64,000 nt of DNA, from assembly GCF_038003045.1 (NCBI RefSeq), contig NZ_JBBOOK010000002.1, positions 186,001-250,000 of the forward strand, written 5' to 3'. Shown piece by piece: positions 50,843 through 59,860 of this stretch. The notes beneath the pieces are model-generated. The model was not told where the DNA came from and did not search any database. It was given only the letters and a program-made list of their open reading frames with translations. Positions within the stretch are counted from its first letter, which is position 1; each line of letters begins with the position of its first letter. Made by a program: the position numbers and the translations under genes. This DNA is from Sporosarcina sp. FSL W7-1349. Lineage in GTDB: Bacteria > Bacillota > Bacilli > Bacillales_A > Planococcaceae.

Positions 50843-52855
50843 TTATTTGGCATGCAATAAAGAAAAAGCAGACTCCTTCATTTTATTTCGTATTCTCCAT
50901 TCTTTTACTATGAAAATTATAGAGGAAACAAATGCAACGCTATTCAATATCCAGCTATACTCCCACACAGATATTGGGACAAATAAACAACCGGCTAATA
51001 TAAAAATAATGACTCGCTTAATTGGTGTTAAAGCCTGGAACAAATAACCTTCAAATGCCATAGCCAATAAGTAACACGCAATTAATGCGGTACCAATTGT
51101 TGTGATTGTTTCCAACCAAGGCGCAGGATTGTTATAGCGAAGTAACAATTCCGGTGCATAGACAAAGAGGAAAGGGACTATATAACCAATCACACCTAAC
51201 CGCATTGCTTGAAAACCAATTTTTGTTGGATCCGCTTTGGCGATTGGAGCTGCTGTAAAACAGGCCATTGCTACAGGGGGAGTGAAATTAGACAAAATTG
51301 CAAAGTAAAAAACAAACAAATGAGCAGCTAATGGATCAATTCCCAGCTCCACAAGAGTTGGTGCGACCAAAACTGCTACAAGAGCATATGCTGCAACAGA
51401 GGGCATACCCATTCCTAATATAATTGAAACTATGGCGCTAGCTACTAATAGAAAAAATAACCCGTATTCGGCAAGGCTGGTAAGTATTAATCCTAAGTTG
51501 AATCCGAGACCAGTAATCCCAGTAATTCCAACAATTAATCCAGCAGCTGAAAGGACAATTCCAATCTCTAACATAACTTTTCCGGTATCAATAAAAATAA
51601 CAGGAAATAATTTAATCATTTTTTTCCTTATTTCTTTTTGAAAGGACAAGAAAACAATTCCGACCACAGAGGCATACAAACCTGAAATTTGCGGTGAATA
51701 GCCTAAGAAAAACAATAGGTAGATAAGGGAAGCAAGAGTTGGAATAACCATCCACCCTTTTTTAAGTACATTAACCATGAGGGGAATATCTTTCTTCTCC
51801 ATTCTTTTGATTCCCTTTTTTCCGGCAATAAAGTCTACTTGGAAAAAGAGACAAAGATAAAAGAAGAGAGCTGGTATCAACGCTGCTAAGGCTACGTCTG
51901 CATAAGGAACTCCTAGTGTTTCAGCTATAATAAAAGCAGCAACTCCCATTACAGGCGGCATAATTTGCCCTCCTGTGGAAGCAACAGATTCTACTGCACC
52001 TGCTTCTTCCGAAGAATAGCCACTTTTTTTCATTAAGGGGATTGTCACGGAACCTGTTAAAATTACGTTTGCTACCGGACCACCCGTAATGGTACCTACC
52101 AAACTAGAACCTAATATTGAACCTTTCGCAGGGCCACCACGAAAACGACCAAATGCGGAAATAGCAAAGTTATTTAGAATATCTGCTCCACCAAAATATA
52201 ATAAAATTTGCCCAAAGAATATGAAACTTAATGCGATCGTTGCAGCGATTGCTAATAAATTTAATAAACTATTTGAATCAAGATACATATAGTTAAACAA
52301 CTGATCCACAGGAGTGGATGACCCTTTAAATATTCCTGGGAAATAAGGTGCAAAGTATCCGTAAAATAAAAATACAAGAACAACGATAAGTAATCCTTTA
52401 CCTAGTAATCTCCTTATCGCCTCCATGATTAACAAAACAGCCATTACACTTAGAATAAAACGATTTGTCGTTACTGTACCCATTCCCATGACAATGGTTG
52501 GATAAAAAAATAATATATATAACCCTGCATTCAATCCTAATGCAGCCAAAATCCAATCATACCAAGGAATCTTTGTTTTAGAGGCCCTTTTAGTTGCGGG
52601 TACACTTAAGTAAACAGCACATAAAACTAGGCCAAGAAATATACCAATATATTGTTCGGTATAAATACTTAATCCTAGCTTTTGGTGAATTCCTAAAATG
52701 TACAAAATACCTACTATGGGTATTAAAGCCAAGTTAGTACTCAGTAAAGTCTTAAGAAATGAACCTTCGAACTTTCTGTACTTTTGAAACTCTATTTCTT
52801 CAACCTTTTCCAAATTCAAATCCTTTTTAAAATTTTCTTCCGTATTATTCATCAT
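50843..52855 (-). CDS. TRAP transporter fused permease (TAXI type, 4TM/12TM)
   Basis: A 670-aa polytopic membrane protein with about seventeen hydrophobic segments that joins the small and large TRAP subunits, as in TAXI systems. GSSLVGTITGGPVANVILTGSVTIPLMKKSGYSSEEAGAVESVASTGGQIMPPVMGVAAFI is the DctM-like core (described by position only: about residues 250-310). GGAGG precedes the ATG. Together with the TAXI binding protein it probably imports the cluster substrate. Confidence 0.93.
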   Translation of the reverse strand: MMNNTEENFKKDLNLEKVEEIEFQKYRKFEGSFLKTLLSTNLALIPIVGILYILGIHQKLGLSIYTEQYIGIFLGLVLCAVYLSVPATKRASKTKIPWYDWILAALGLNAGLYILFFYPTIVMGMGTVTTNRFILSVMAVLLIMEAIRRLLGKGLLIVVLVFLFYGYFAPYFPGIFKGSSTPVDQLFNYMYLDSNSLLNLLAIAATIALSFIFFGQILLYFGGADILNNFAISAFGRFRGGPAKGSILGSSLVGTITGGPVANVILTGSVTIPLMKKSGYSSEEAGAVESVASTGGQIMPPVMGVAAFIIAETLGVPYADVALAALIPALFFYLCLFFQVDFIAGKKGIKRMEKKDIPLMVNVLKKGWMVIPTLASLIYLLFFLGYSPQISGLYASVVGIVFLSFQKEIRKKMIKLFPVIFIDTGKVMLEIGIVLSAAGLIVGITGITGLGFNLGLILTSLAEYGLFFLLVASAIVSIILGMGMPSVAAYALVAVLVAPTLVELGIDPLAAHLFVFYFAILSNFTPPVAMACFTAAPIAKADPTKIGFQAMRLGVIGYIVPFLFVYAPELLLRYNNPAPWLETITTIGTALIACYLLAMAFEGYLFQALTPIKRVIIFILAGCLFVPISVWEYSWILNSVAFVSSIIFIVKEWRIRNKMKESAFSLLHAK

Positions 52856-52993
52856 GATCCCTCCCCGTAACTACATTATAGGACTATGTTTTTCCACACT
52901 TATTCTGATGGGTGAACGAACAATTTAGCATTAGCGACTTATAAATAAGCTGATAATGCTAAATCTTCTGTTCACTATTATTAATTATTATGA

Positions 52994-54112
52994 TTAGGAG
53001 GCAGCCTGTTCTAATAGTATTTCCTGATTTTTTTCCACTTCATCATTCCATATTCCTTTATCTTTAAAAAACTGGACTGCTCCAGGATGGTATGGTAAAT
53101 CTGGTTCTGGATCAAACATTCCTTCGGGAGTCCATGTTGTGAACCAATCATGAATTGGATGGAGTTCTTCATAATTCATCCAAAGTGTTTCCATTATTTC
53201 ATAAGCAACCTCATCTGATAAATGTGAAGAGGCTACCATCAGTGAAGGATATTCTAACCCGATCTGATCTTCGGCAATATATCCGCTTTCTTTTATAACT
53301 GCTAATCTCACGCCTGGAACGATTGCGTTGATGTTATCAATTGTTTCTTGTTCAACGCTGTCAATATCATTTACTGAAACATTATCTAGAAATGAAACTG
53401 AGCGCATACCTACAGCATTATGAACTTCCTGAGCAATGGGTGTTGTGGGTGTAAGTGCAAACGCCGCATCAACTCGGTTATCTTGAATGGCTTCGATTCC
53501 TGCAGAAGTAGTAGGTATTGGAACTTGTTGTACATCAGCCCATCCTAAACCATTAACTGTTAATGCCGCTTCTAATACCATTTTAGCAATGGCTGATCCT
53601 GGATAATCAGCAGCGACTTTCTTTCCTTTTAAATCCGCTATGCTGTGTATAGATGTGTTTTCTCGAACGGCCGCCCCCGTTACACCCAAATAGTTACCTC
53701 TCACTAACAACCGCATATTTTTAGTTGGTTCATAACCATTTTCTCCTCTGAATGCCCATACTAAGTCAGGTCCAGAAGCAACTCCTAACTCGATTTCTCC
53801 CCTATTTAATTGAGGCCCCCATGCACTAATTCCATTTGAAGGTTTTACAGACATTTTAACATCTGAATTGGTGCTAATTACTTTGGCCAAGCCTGTACCT
53901 ACGGAATTGTAAGATACTCCAACCGGAGTTGTCCCAATACTAATGTTCCTATTAACCTTGGTTGTATCTTTACTAGTTTCACTAACATCTTCTGCCGACG
54001 TATTATTACCAGATTTCGGTGTAGCGTTTTCATTGCAACCCGCGACAAATATTAAAACACCTAATATTGTCAATAAGTTTACAAGTATCCTCCGTACGTT
54101 TTTTGGCCTCAT
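52994..54112 (-). CDS. TAXI-family TRAP substrate-binding lipoprotein
   Basis: A 372-aa extracytoplasmic protein. Lipoprotein signal with lipobox VAGC at residues 23-26, a short linker, then the TAXI fold: ISIGTTPVGVSYNSVGTGLA and GPDLVWAF, GVTGAAVRENTSIHSIADLKGKKVAADYPGS and DNRVDAAFALTPTTP. It delivers a small acid to the fused permease, 138 bp downstream. AAAAGGAG precedes the ATG. Confidence 0.92.
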   Translation of the reverse strand: MRPKNVRRILVNLLTILGVLIFVAGCNENATPKSGNNTSAEDVSETSKDTTKVNRNISIGTTPVGVSYNSVGTGLAKVISTNSDVKMSVKPSNGISAWGPQLNRGEIELGVASGPDLVWAFRGENGYEPTKNMRLLVRGNYLGVTGAAVRENTSIHSIADLKGKKVAADYPGSAIAKMVLEAALTVNGLGWADVQQVPIPTTSAGIEAIQDNRVDAAFALTPTTPIAQEVHNAVGMRSVSFLDNVSVNDIDSVEQETIDNINAIVPGVRLAVIKESGYIAEDQIGLEYPSLMVASSHLSDEVAYEIMETLWMNYEELHPIHDWFTTWTPEGMFDPEPDLPYHPGAVQFFKDKGIWNDEVEKNQEILLEQAAS

Positions 54113-54313
54113 AGGGTTTTTCTCCTTTTATTTATATTTTATGACCACTTACGTCTTGTCGTAATTTAAACCGACACTATACACAAAGATGATTACACCC
54201 ACATTTTATTGATTTCAATCAATTACAAGTGTGTATATACGTTGGAAGCTTAACATAAATCAGCAGGGGCATTTGAGTTCTTTATGATTAGAACGCATCT
54301 AGGTATACCCTCT

Positions 54314-54327
54314 GGTAAGCGTTTACA
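54314..54327. promoter_or_regulatory. cre-like CcpA site upstream of the TAXI gene
   Basis: GGTAAGCGTTTACA agrees with TGTAAGCGTTTACA at 13 of 14 positions and is nearly palindromic. It lies about 200 bp upstream of the TAXI start and just after the hydroxylase gene, and could repress the transport and decarboxylase part of the cluster. Confidence 0.6.
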
Positions 54328-54348
54328 TTATTGTTGAATACCAAGCAA

Positions 54349-55578
54349 TCATGACTGGAAACTCGTTTGCCTTGATGGCGGTTCTCCTATTCCTTGCTCT
54401 CTAACACTTGCAATCATTGCTGAACGTAGCATCCATTGTTTTGCACGGATAGGATCGTTTGCAAGATCAGCCATATCTTTTTGTAATTTTGCACGTTGTT
54501 CTTGATTTTCTTCTTTTAATGTAGAGGTATTTTTCTCACTAATTTCTTTTACATAGTTAATGGCTACTTTTCTACGTACCGTGCTATACATGTCCAACTC
54601 ATCTTTTGCATTAGTTGTCCTTTCCCAAATTCTTATCATGCGTTTGCTAAGATCGACAGCATCATGGATTCCGCTGTTTAATCCTAAACCGCCCATTGGG
54701 CTGTTTAGATGTGCTGCATCCCCAACTAGGACAACCCGATTTTCATAAAACTTTCCTGCTACTCTTTGATGAATCTTATAAATAGTATTTTCTACAATAG
54801 GAAAGTAATCTTTTGTATTTAGCGCCTCTTGCATAGTTCGTTGAATTGTATCTTCATTTAAAGCATCTTCATCTTTTACATGAGGGGGTACCGGGAATAA
54901 TATACGCCAGGCATCGGGAACTCGCAAAATAAATAAAAACTCTTTGGGGTCAGCAATGTAATTCACATAAGCGAGATCTGAAATATACTGATCAAAAGGT
55001 CTTGTTGTCCCTACAAGCATCCAGCGCTCTTCATGTGTATATCCTTCGAATGTAACCCCCAACTTCTTCCTTATCGTGCTACGACCTCCGTCTGTGCCTA
55101 ACAAGTATGGCGTACGATATGTCTCTTTTCCTTTAGGCGTTTTAACAATGACCGTAACACCATTATCATCCTGTATAAAATCAACCACTTCGGACTCAAA
55201 TCTAATATCAACTAAAGGTCTTTTCCGCAGTCTTTCAAATACAACCTCTACATAGGTTGCTTGGGAACATTGCAAACGATAAGGATATTTTGTTTCATCT
55301 TTCAACATAGCAAAATCAAATTCTGCGAATAGGCCATTCTTTCGGTCTCTATATTGCACTTTATCAGCCTTTAAACCCCGTTGTATGAGTTCCTCAACGA
55401 GCCCAGTTTCTTCTAACAACTCTAATGTACCGGCATGAAATGTTGAAGCTCTCCATTCTCGATTTGGTACATCATTCTTTTCAAATAGAAGGACTGGTAT
55501 TCCTTTCGAACTTAAGATTTCCGCCAACGTTACTCCTACTGGCCCAGCACCAGCAATAATAATAGGATCTTTTTCCAT
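54349..55578 (-). CDS. FAD-dependent aromatic-ring hydroxylase
   Basis: A 409-aa group A flavoprotein monooxygenase. GAGPVGVTLAEIL (ADP fold), TDGGRSTIRKKLG (DG motif) and GDAAHLNSPMGGLGLNSGIHDA (GDAAH, FAD ribityl) are intact. These enzymes use NAD(P)H and O2 to hydroxylate phenolic rings. Beside a gentisate dioxygenase I infer 3-hydroxybenzoate 6-hydroxylase or a related enzyme that makes gentisate; other phenolic acids remain possible. ATG 55578 is preferred because AGGAG is spaced correctly to it. Confidence 0.85.
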   Translation of the reverse strand: MEKDPIIIAGAGPVGVTLAEILSSKGIPVLLFEKNDVPNREWRASTFHAGTLELLEETGLVEELIQRGLKADKVQYRDRKNGLFAEFDFAMLKDETKYPYRLQCSQATYVEVVFERLRKRPLVDIRFESEVVDFIQDDNGVTVIVKTPKGKETYRTPYLLGTDGGRSTIRKKLGVTFEGYTHEERWMLVGTTRPFDQYISDLAYVNYIADPKEFLFILRVPDAWRILFPVPPHVKDEDALNEDTIQRTMQEALNTKDYFPIVENTIYKIHQRVAGKFYENRVVLVGDAAHLNSPMGGLGLNSGIHDAVDLSKRMIRIWERTTNAKDELDMYSTVRRKVAINYVKEISEKNTSTLKEENQEQRAKLQKDMADLANDPIRAKQWMLRSAMIASVREQGIGEPPSRQTSFQS

Positions 55579-55605
55579 GAAATCCACTCCTGTACCTATG
55601 TTTTT

Positions 55606-56706
55606 TTAGTAAATTGGTTTAAATACTTCCTTTATTTCCTGATGACCATTATTAAGTTCATACTCTTCTACTCTTTCAAAATCAAATGCTTCCATTATCG
55701 GCAAATCATTTGTAGAAAATAGGAGCACTTCTTCCGAATCAGAAGTATTAACGTGTTCATGCCAAATCCAGGAAGGGATGACGAAAAAATCTCCTTCGGA
55801 CCAGTCAAACCGAACGCCATTCATAACCGTGTAACCGGTTCCTTTGAAAACATGATAAACATTGCTATGAACATGACGATGAGCCTTTCCTTGAAAACCA
55901 GGACTCAGCTTTTGCATTCTTGAGCCAATACGGTTATTTGCATCTTTACCAGTCGAAGGATTTATATACTCCACTGCAAATCCATCAAATAAGTCTGGAT
56001 TAAGCTTACTTAATCCATCTAGGCCACTTTTCGTCTGATTCCATTTGTAGCGACCCAAGGGGGCAAGGCTTGGCTGACGATCCGATATCGGGCGGACCAT
56101 TCCACCTTGGTAGCGCGTTGAACTATAATCATCCGGAACTAAAAGCTTTTGTTGTTTTTCAGGATAAAACTCTGTAAAGCTTACATTCATATATTTTGTA
56201 AACGGTGAATCCAAACAATCCATCCAATACACAGTTTCATTTCCTTCATTCGCATGATCATGCCATACCCAACTAGGGGTAATTAAGAAATCCCCTGGTT
56301 CAAACGTGATTTTCTCACCATTTACCCGACCTTTAGCTCCTTCTCCCTTCATAATAAAACGTAACGCCGTTGTTGTATGCCGATGTGAAGGTGCGATTTC
56401 ACCTGGTTTCACCGCTTGAACCGCCGCATAAAGTGTTTGTGTTGCTCCTCCCCATCCAACTGGTTTCAAGTCTTTCATCCCAGGATTTATTAGGAAGACA
56501 GCACGTCGGTCAGCTCCGGCACCCACTTCAAGAAGCTCTTCTGCTTCTTCTAAGTTTCGCTCAATCAATTCTTTTTTCCACAAATATGGAATTGGCTTTG
56601 CCTCGGGCTCAATGGTATTTAATTGATGAATAGAAGACCATAATGGTCCAAGGTTCTCTCCTTCTAGCTTTTTATTAAATGAAAGAATTTCTTTCGAAGC
56701 ATTCAT
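55606..56706 (-). CDS. Gentisate 1,2-dioxygenase
   Basis: A 366-aa bicupin that opens the gentisate ring between C1 and C2 to maleylpyruvate using Fe(II). Cupin 1 has the iron ligands in SHRHTTTALRF and WHDHANEG. Cupin 2 (about residues 270-340) keeps AHRHVHSNVYHVF and WHEHVN. Length and motifs match the family. AAGGGG precedes the ATG. It starts 18 bp after the hydrolase gene. Confidence 0.93.
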   Translation of the reverse strand: MNASKEILSFNKKLEGENLGPLWSSIHQLNTIEPEAKPIPYLWKKELIERNLEEAEELLEVGAGADRRAVFLINPGMKDLKPVGWGGATQTLYAAVQAVKPGEIAPSHRHTTTALRFIMKGEGAKGRVNGEKITFEPGDFLITPSWVWHDHANEGNETVYWMDCLDSPFTKYMNVSFTEFYPEKQQKLLVPDDYSSTRYQGGMVRPISDRQPSLAPLGRYKWNQTKSGLDGLSKLNPDLFDGFAVEYINPSTGKDANNRIGSRMQKLSPGFQGKAHRHVHSNVYHVFKGTGYTVMNGVRFDWSEGDFFVIPSWIWHEHVNTSDSEEVLLFSTNDLPIMEAFDFERVEEYELNNGHQEIKEVFKPIY

Positions 56707-56724
56707 AACGATTTACCCCTTTCC

Positions 56725-57573
56725 TTATTTATAGTCAACTGAAACAGAAAATTCCCCTATTCGATCTATCTGAATTCGGACTATATCTCCCTTTGTGATT
56801 GGCCCAACTCCCTCAGGCGTTCCCGTAGTAAGAATGTCTCCCGGTTCCAGTGTCATGACTGCGGACGCCGCTTCTAAAAATTGATAGCAATTATAAATCA
56901 AATCCCTTGTATTCGCTGAATGACGTTCTTCCTCATTTACCCAAAGCTTAAAACCGAGCTCATTTGGATTTTCTATTTCATCAGCTGTTACAATCCAAGG
57001 GCCAATAGGCGTAAATGTATCAAATGATTTTCTCCAAGGTCGATCTTCTTTTCCTCTTACAGTAATATCCATTAAAGCAAAGTAACCAAAAATATACTTC
57101 CATGCTTCTGAAGCAGGAACGTCTTTAGCCTTTCTGCCAATCACAAAAGCTAACTCAGCCTCATGGTCCGTCCTTCTATCTTTATAGGGAAGTTTAACAG
57201 TTTCATTAGGTCCGATAATAGAGGACGGAGCTTTTAAGAAGAAGCCAAGTTTTTCTATCGTATATTCAGCATTGTCAAATTGTTCATTCATTTCGTCTTG
57301 ATGTAAGTAATAATTAACTGGAGCTGCAATAATTTTTCCCGGTTTTGGAACTGGAGGCCTTAAAACGACATCTTCTAATGGATAAGAGTTTGCTTTCAAA
57401 ATATAATCATCAACTTCAAGTTTTAAGTCTTCATAGTTTTCCATCAGTTTAACTAAAGAAATTTGCGGTTCTTTTGAATTCCAAGGTATAAGGTTACTAA
57501 TATCAAAAATTCTATCCTCCTTAATAATTCCAGGAATTGATTCGTTAAATATTGCAATTTTCAATTTAGACAC
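56725..57573 (-). CDS. Fumarylacetoacetase-family hydrolase (fumaryl- or maleylpyruvate hydrolase)
   Basis: A 282-aa FAH-fold hydrolase. Metal-site and substrate motifs: KAPSSIIGPNETV, DHEAELAFVIG (acidic ligands), GYFALMDITVRG, FDTFTPIGPWIV and the closing TGTPEGVG. In the gentisate route it splits fumarylpyruvate or maleylpyruvate into pyruvate and fumarate or maleate. No maleylpyruvate isomerase gene is present in the window. First gene of the cluster 2 transcript. Confidence 0.9.
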   Translation of the reverse strand: MSKLKIAIFNESIPGIIKEDRIFDISNLIPWNSKEPQISLVKLMENYEDLKLEVDDYILKANSYPLEDVVLRPPVPKPGKIIAAPVNYYLHQDEMNEQFDNAEYTIEKLGFFLKAPSSIIGPNETVKLPYKDRRTDHEAELAFVIGRKAKDVPASEAWKYIFGYFALMDITVRGKEDRPWRKSFDTFTPIGPWIVTADEIENPNELGFKLWVNEEERHSANTRDLIYNCYQFLEAASAVMTLEPGDILTTGTPEGVGPITKGDIVRIQIDRIGEFSVSVDYK

Positions 57574-57594
57574 ATCCTCTTCTCGCGTAGTGAG

Positions 57595-57649
57595 TTGTTA
57601 AACTCGTTTTTGTTAAATAAAATATATCACAATGAGATTTTGAGGTCAA
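57595..57649 (-). promoter_or_regulatory. Promoter of cluster 2 with direct repeats
   Basis: TTGACC (57644-57649), 17 bp, TATATT (57621-57626) on the minus strand. Two copies of TTGTTAAA (plus strand) at 57595-57602 and 57610-57617 lie just downstream, spaced 15 bp, and may be a regulator site. Confidence 0.65.
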
Positions 57650-57758
57650 GAATATTTTGAATATTTTAGTAACAGTTGTAATTAACTCGAATTATTATCT
57701 AAGCACTGCAAAGTTTATAAACAATTAAATAGCTTTTGTACTGATGGACAGGTCTCAA

Positions 57759-57806
57759 AAATAAAGCAGAGGGAGAAAGATGTTTCTTTCTCCCTCTGCT
57801 TTATTT
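57759..57806. terminator. 22-bp bidirectional hairpin with no adjacent gene
   Basis: 57759-57780 pairs perfectly with 57785-57806 (loop TGTT), with A and T tracts at the edges. It lies in a divergent intergenic region where no gene ends nearby, so it may be left from a lost gene. Confidence 0.75.
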
Positions 57807-58519
57807 TTCTAACGTATTAAAGAGAATTATATTCTACCAACCCGATTTTCACATTTTCTTTGAAGGGACTTCGTTGTAAAATCTGTACAAACCAGACAAT
57901 CTCCTTCTTTGATCTTAATGAGTAAATTTGCACAAAGACATATAAATCATGGATACAATATAGCGTTTCAATTTTTCTATTTTTCAGCGGAAATTGAGTA
58001 CTAGGACGAGCTCTTCAAGATTACTTTTTGCCTTTGAAATTTTCATTTAACAAGAGATACTCAGTTTATCTAAAGAAGGCTTAGTAGATATCTAACCCTG
58101 CAAAAAACCGAAAACTATGATATAAATAGATTTATGACAGAACTTTACAATGGCGTAAAGTGATGGAGAAAAAAGGGGTAGAATTGGCCAATTTATCCAC
58201 CTGGAGTCCCAGCAATTTATTAGTAAAGGAGATTAATATAAGGTAAACCGTTCATTACTAAATTACATATTTCTTCCTTTCCGGATTAAGTTTTTATCCG
58301 CCTAACTTTACGCGCTCACTTATTTCTCGTATAGTAATCCATAAATCCTTCTCTTGGCATTTCAGATTTTGAAAATAAGAACTTGTTTAGAATGCCTCGA
58401 AATTAGCAACGAATGGGATTGGAGTTGAATGAAAGATGAAACACTATTAGCCTTATTAATAAAAACATTTTATTTTTTAGCGTGAATATCATCCATATAT
58501 AAATTTAGGAGGATAAATA
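57807..58519. other. 710-bp region without a supported gene
   Basis: AT-rich sequence between the orphan terminator and iclR. Only short frames exist (for example 58162-58245 plus, 27 codons with no clear ribosome site). It may be the decayed site of a former gene, but I cannot name it. Confidence 0.45.
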
Positions 58520-59293
58520 ATGCGGGAAGTCAATCTTATGCCTATTCGGTCAATTGATCGAGCAATCGATATTTTACAAGCTTTTTCTATAGAGCACACT
58601 TCATTAACAACGAAAGAAATTTCAGAATTGACGAAAATTCCAGCCTCCACTGTTTATAGAATTTTATGCACTCTAGAAAATCGAGGGTTTGTACAATTTA
58701 TTGAAGAAAAGTCTGCTTATCAACTTGGACTTAGACTAATGGAATTTAGTTATCTTCTTTCTTCAACACTTGATTTGGGAAAAGAAGCTGAGGAACTATT
58801 AAATGAATTGCATCATAAAACTAAGCAGACTGTTGTAATGGCTGTAAAAGATGGTGATGAAATACTTTATGTTTATAAAAAAGAAAATCATGAAGGCTTA
58901 AAATTTTCCTCTCATGTTGGACAGAGAAGGCCATTTTTATATGGAATTTTGGGCCCCATGATATTAGCTTACCTTCCCCAAAGTTATATTGACAGGATAA
59001 TTGAAACTTCTAATATCCAACATACCCCTTACTCCATTATGGATAAAGAAGCTTGGCGGACTCGCCTCCACGAAATTAAAAAAAGGAAAATTTATGTCGA
59101 ATCAAATGAAACTAATATAGGTGTAACTGGTGTAGGAGCGCCTATTTTTGATGTAAGCAATGAAGTTATCGCAGCAATTGGAGTATTAGGACCCGCAATT
59201 CAAATCGATAATAAACTCAATGAAATAATGGAAATTACTTTGGAAACATCTAAGAAAATCTCTCAAAGAATGGGGCATAACCAAGTAACATAA
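58520..59293 (+). CDS. IclR-family transcriptional regulator
   Basis: A 257-aa regulator. Winged helix at residues 8-65 (SIDRAIDILQAFS, TTKEISELTKIPASTVYRILCTLENRGFV) and the IclR effector domain (SSHVGQRRPFLYGILGPMILAYLP, NIGVTGVGAPIFD). AGGAGG precedes the ATG. Divergent from the gentisate cluster, which it probably controls in response to an aromatic acid. Confidence 0.92.
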   Translation: MREVNLMPIRSIDRAIDILQAFSIEHTSLTTKEISELTKIPASTVYRILCTLENRGFVQFIEEKSAYQLGLRLMEFSYLLSSTLDLGKEAEELLNELHHKTKQTVVMAVKDGDEILYVYKKENHEGLKFSSHVGQRRPFLYGILGPMILAYLPQSYIDRIIETSNIQHTPYSIMDKEAWRTRLHEIKKRKIYVESNETNIGVTGVGAPIFDVSNEVIAAIGVLGPAIQIDNKLNEIMEITLETSKKISQRMGHNQVT

Positions 59294-59311
59294 ACTACTT
59301 ATAGCACTCCT

Positions 59312-59660
59312 AGAACTTGGCAATAGGAATGGGTTCATGAAGAGTAATTGGGGGTAAATGACGCTTACGCTTGTATATCGAAAGTGGGCCTGAATAAGGC
59401 TGAGCCTTTACTTGCGTTTGTAATCACCAAATTTCCCCTCAATTGCGTTACGTTCAGTATTATTCTTTTGTCCGCTCTGCTTCTGTGCTGCTTTTGCCTG
59501 CCGGTATTTTGAATGGTTTACCAGTATTTGGGCCACTCATACCTGATTCTCTGATGCCCGAAGAGCTAACGGTTCTCAGAGGTCCGGTAGATCGCATCGG
59601 ACGGGATTGCTTCCGGATAATAGCTAATCTTCCTTTGCAAGAGCAAGGTGCACTGTCTTG
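59312..59660 (-). mobile_element. Decayed 3' part of an IS5/IS1182-type transposase
   Basis: Conceptual translation on the minus strand gives typical C-terminal transposase blocks in at least three frames: YYPEAIPSDAIYRTSENR, GIRESGMSGPNTGKP, ERNAIEGKFGDYKRK and RLSLIQAHF..TSVSVI..QLLFMN. These are separated by stops and frameshifts. No terminal inverted repeats were identified. It is a remnant, not active. Confidence 0.7.
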
Positions 59661-59702
59661 AACACATCTTTTGAGAAAGAACACCGCTTTTATAAACTGA
59701 TA

Positions 59703-59800
59703 AAAAACCGCAATCGTTTCTCCAGCCAAGTCTTTTCTAGAAATAATATCTTGCTGCACAATCCCGCATTTCCCACATCTCTCTTAATTTAAAAATTGGC
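59703..59800 (-). pseudogene. Fragment of a EutW-type kinase gene
   Basis: A minus-strand frame encodes QQDIISRKDLAGETIAV, nearly the same as QQDIVPIKDLAGETIAV of the kinase at 45938-47020. Sequence similarity stops just after GETIAV, where the IS remnant region begins. Together with the reductase next to it this reproduces the reductase-kinase order of the eut locus. Confidence 0.65.
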
Positions 59801-59860
59801 GTACGGGCTTTCAAACCTGATTTTCAGCAAGCGCAAAGATCCTGCCCACTGAGATGCCTA

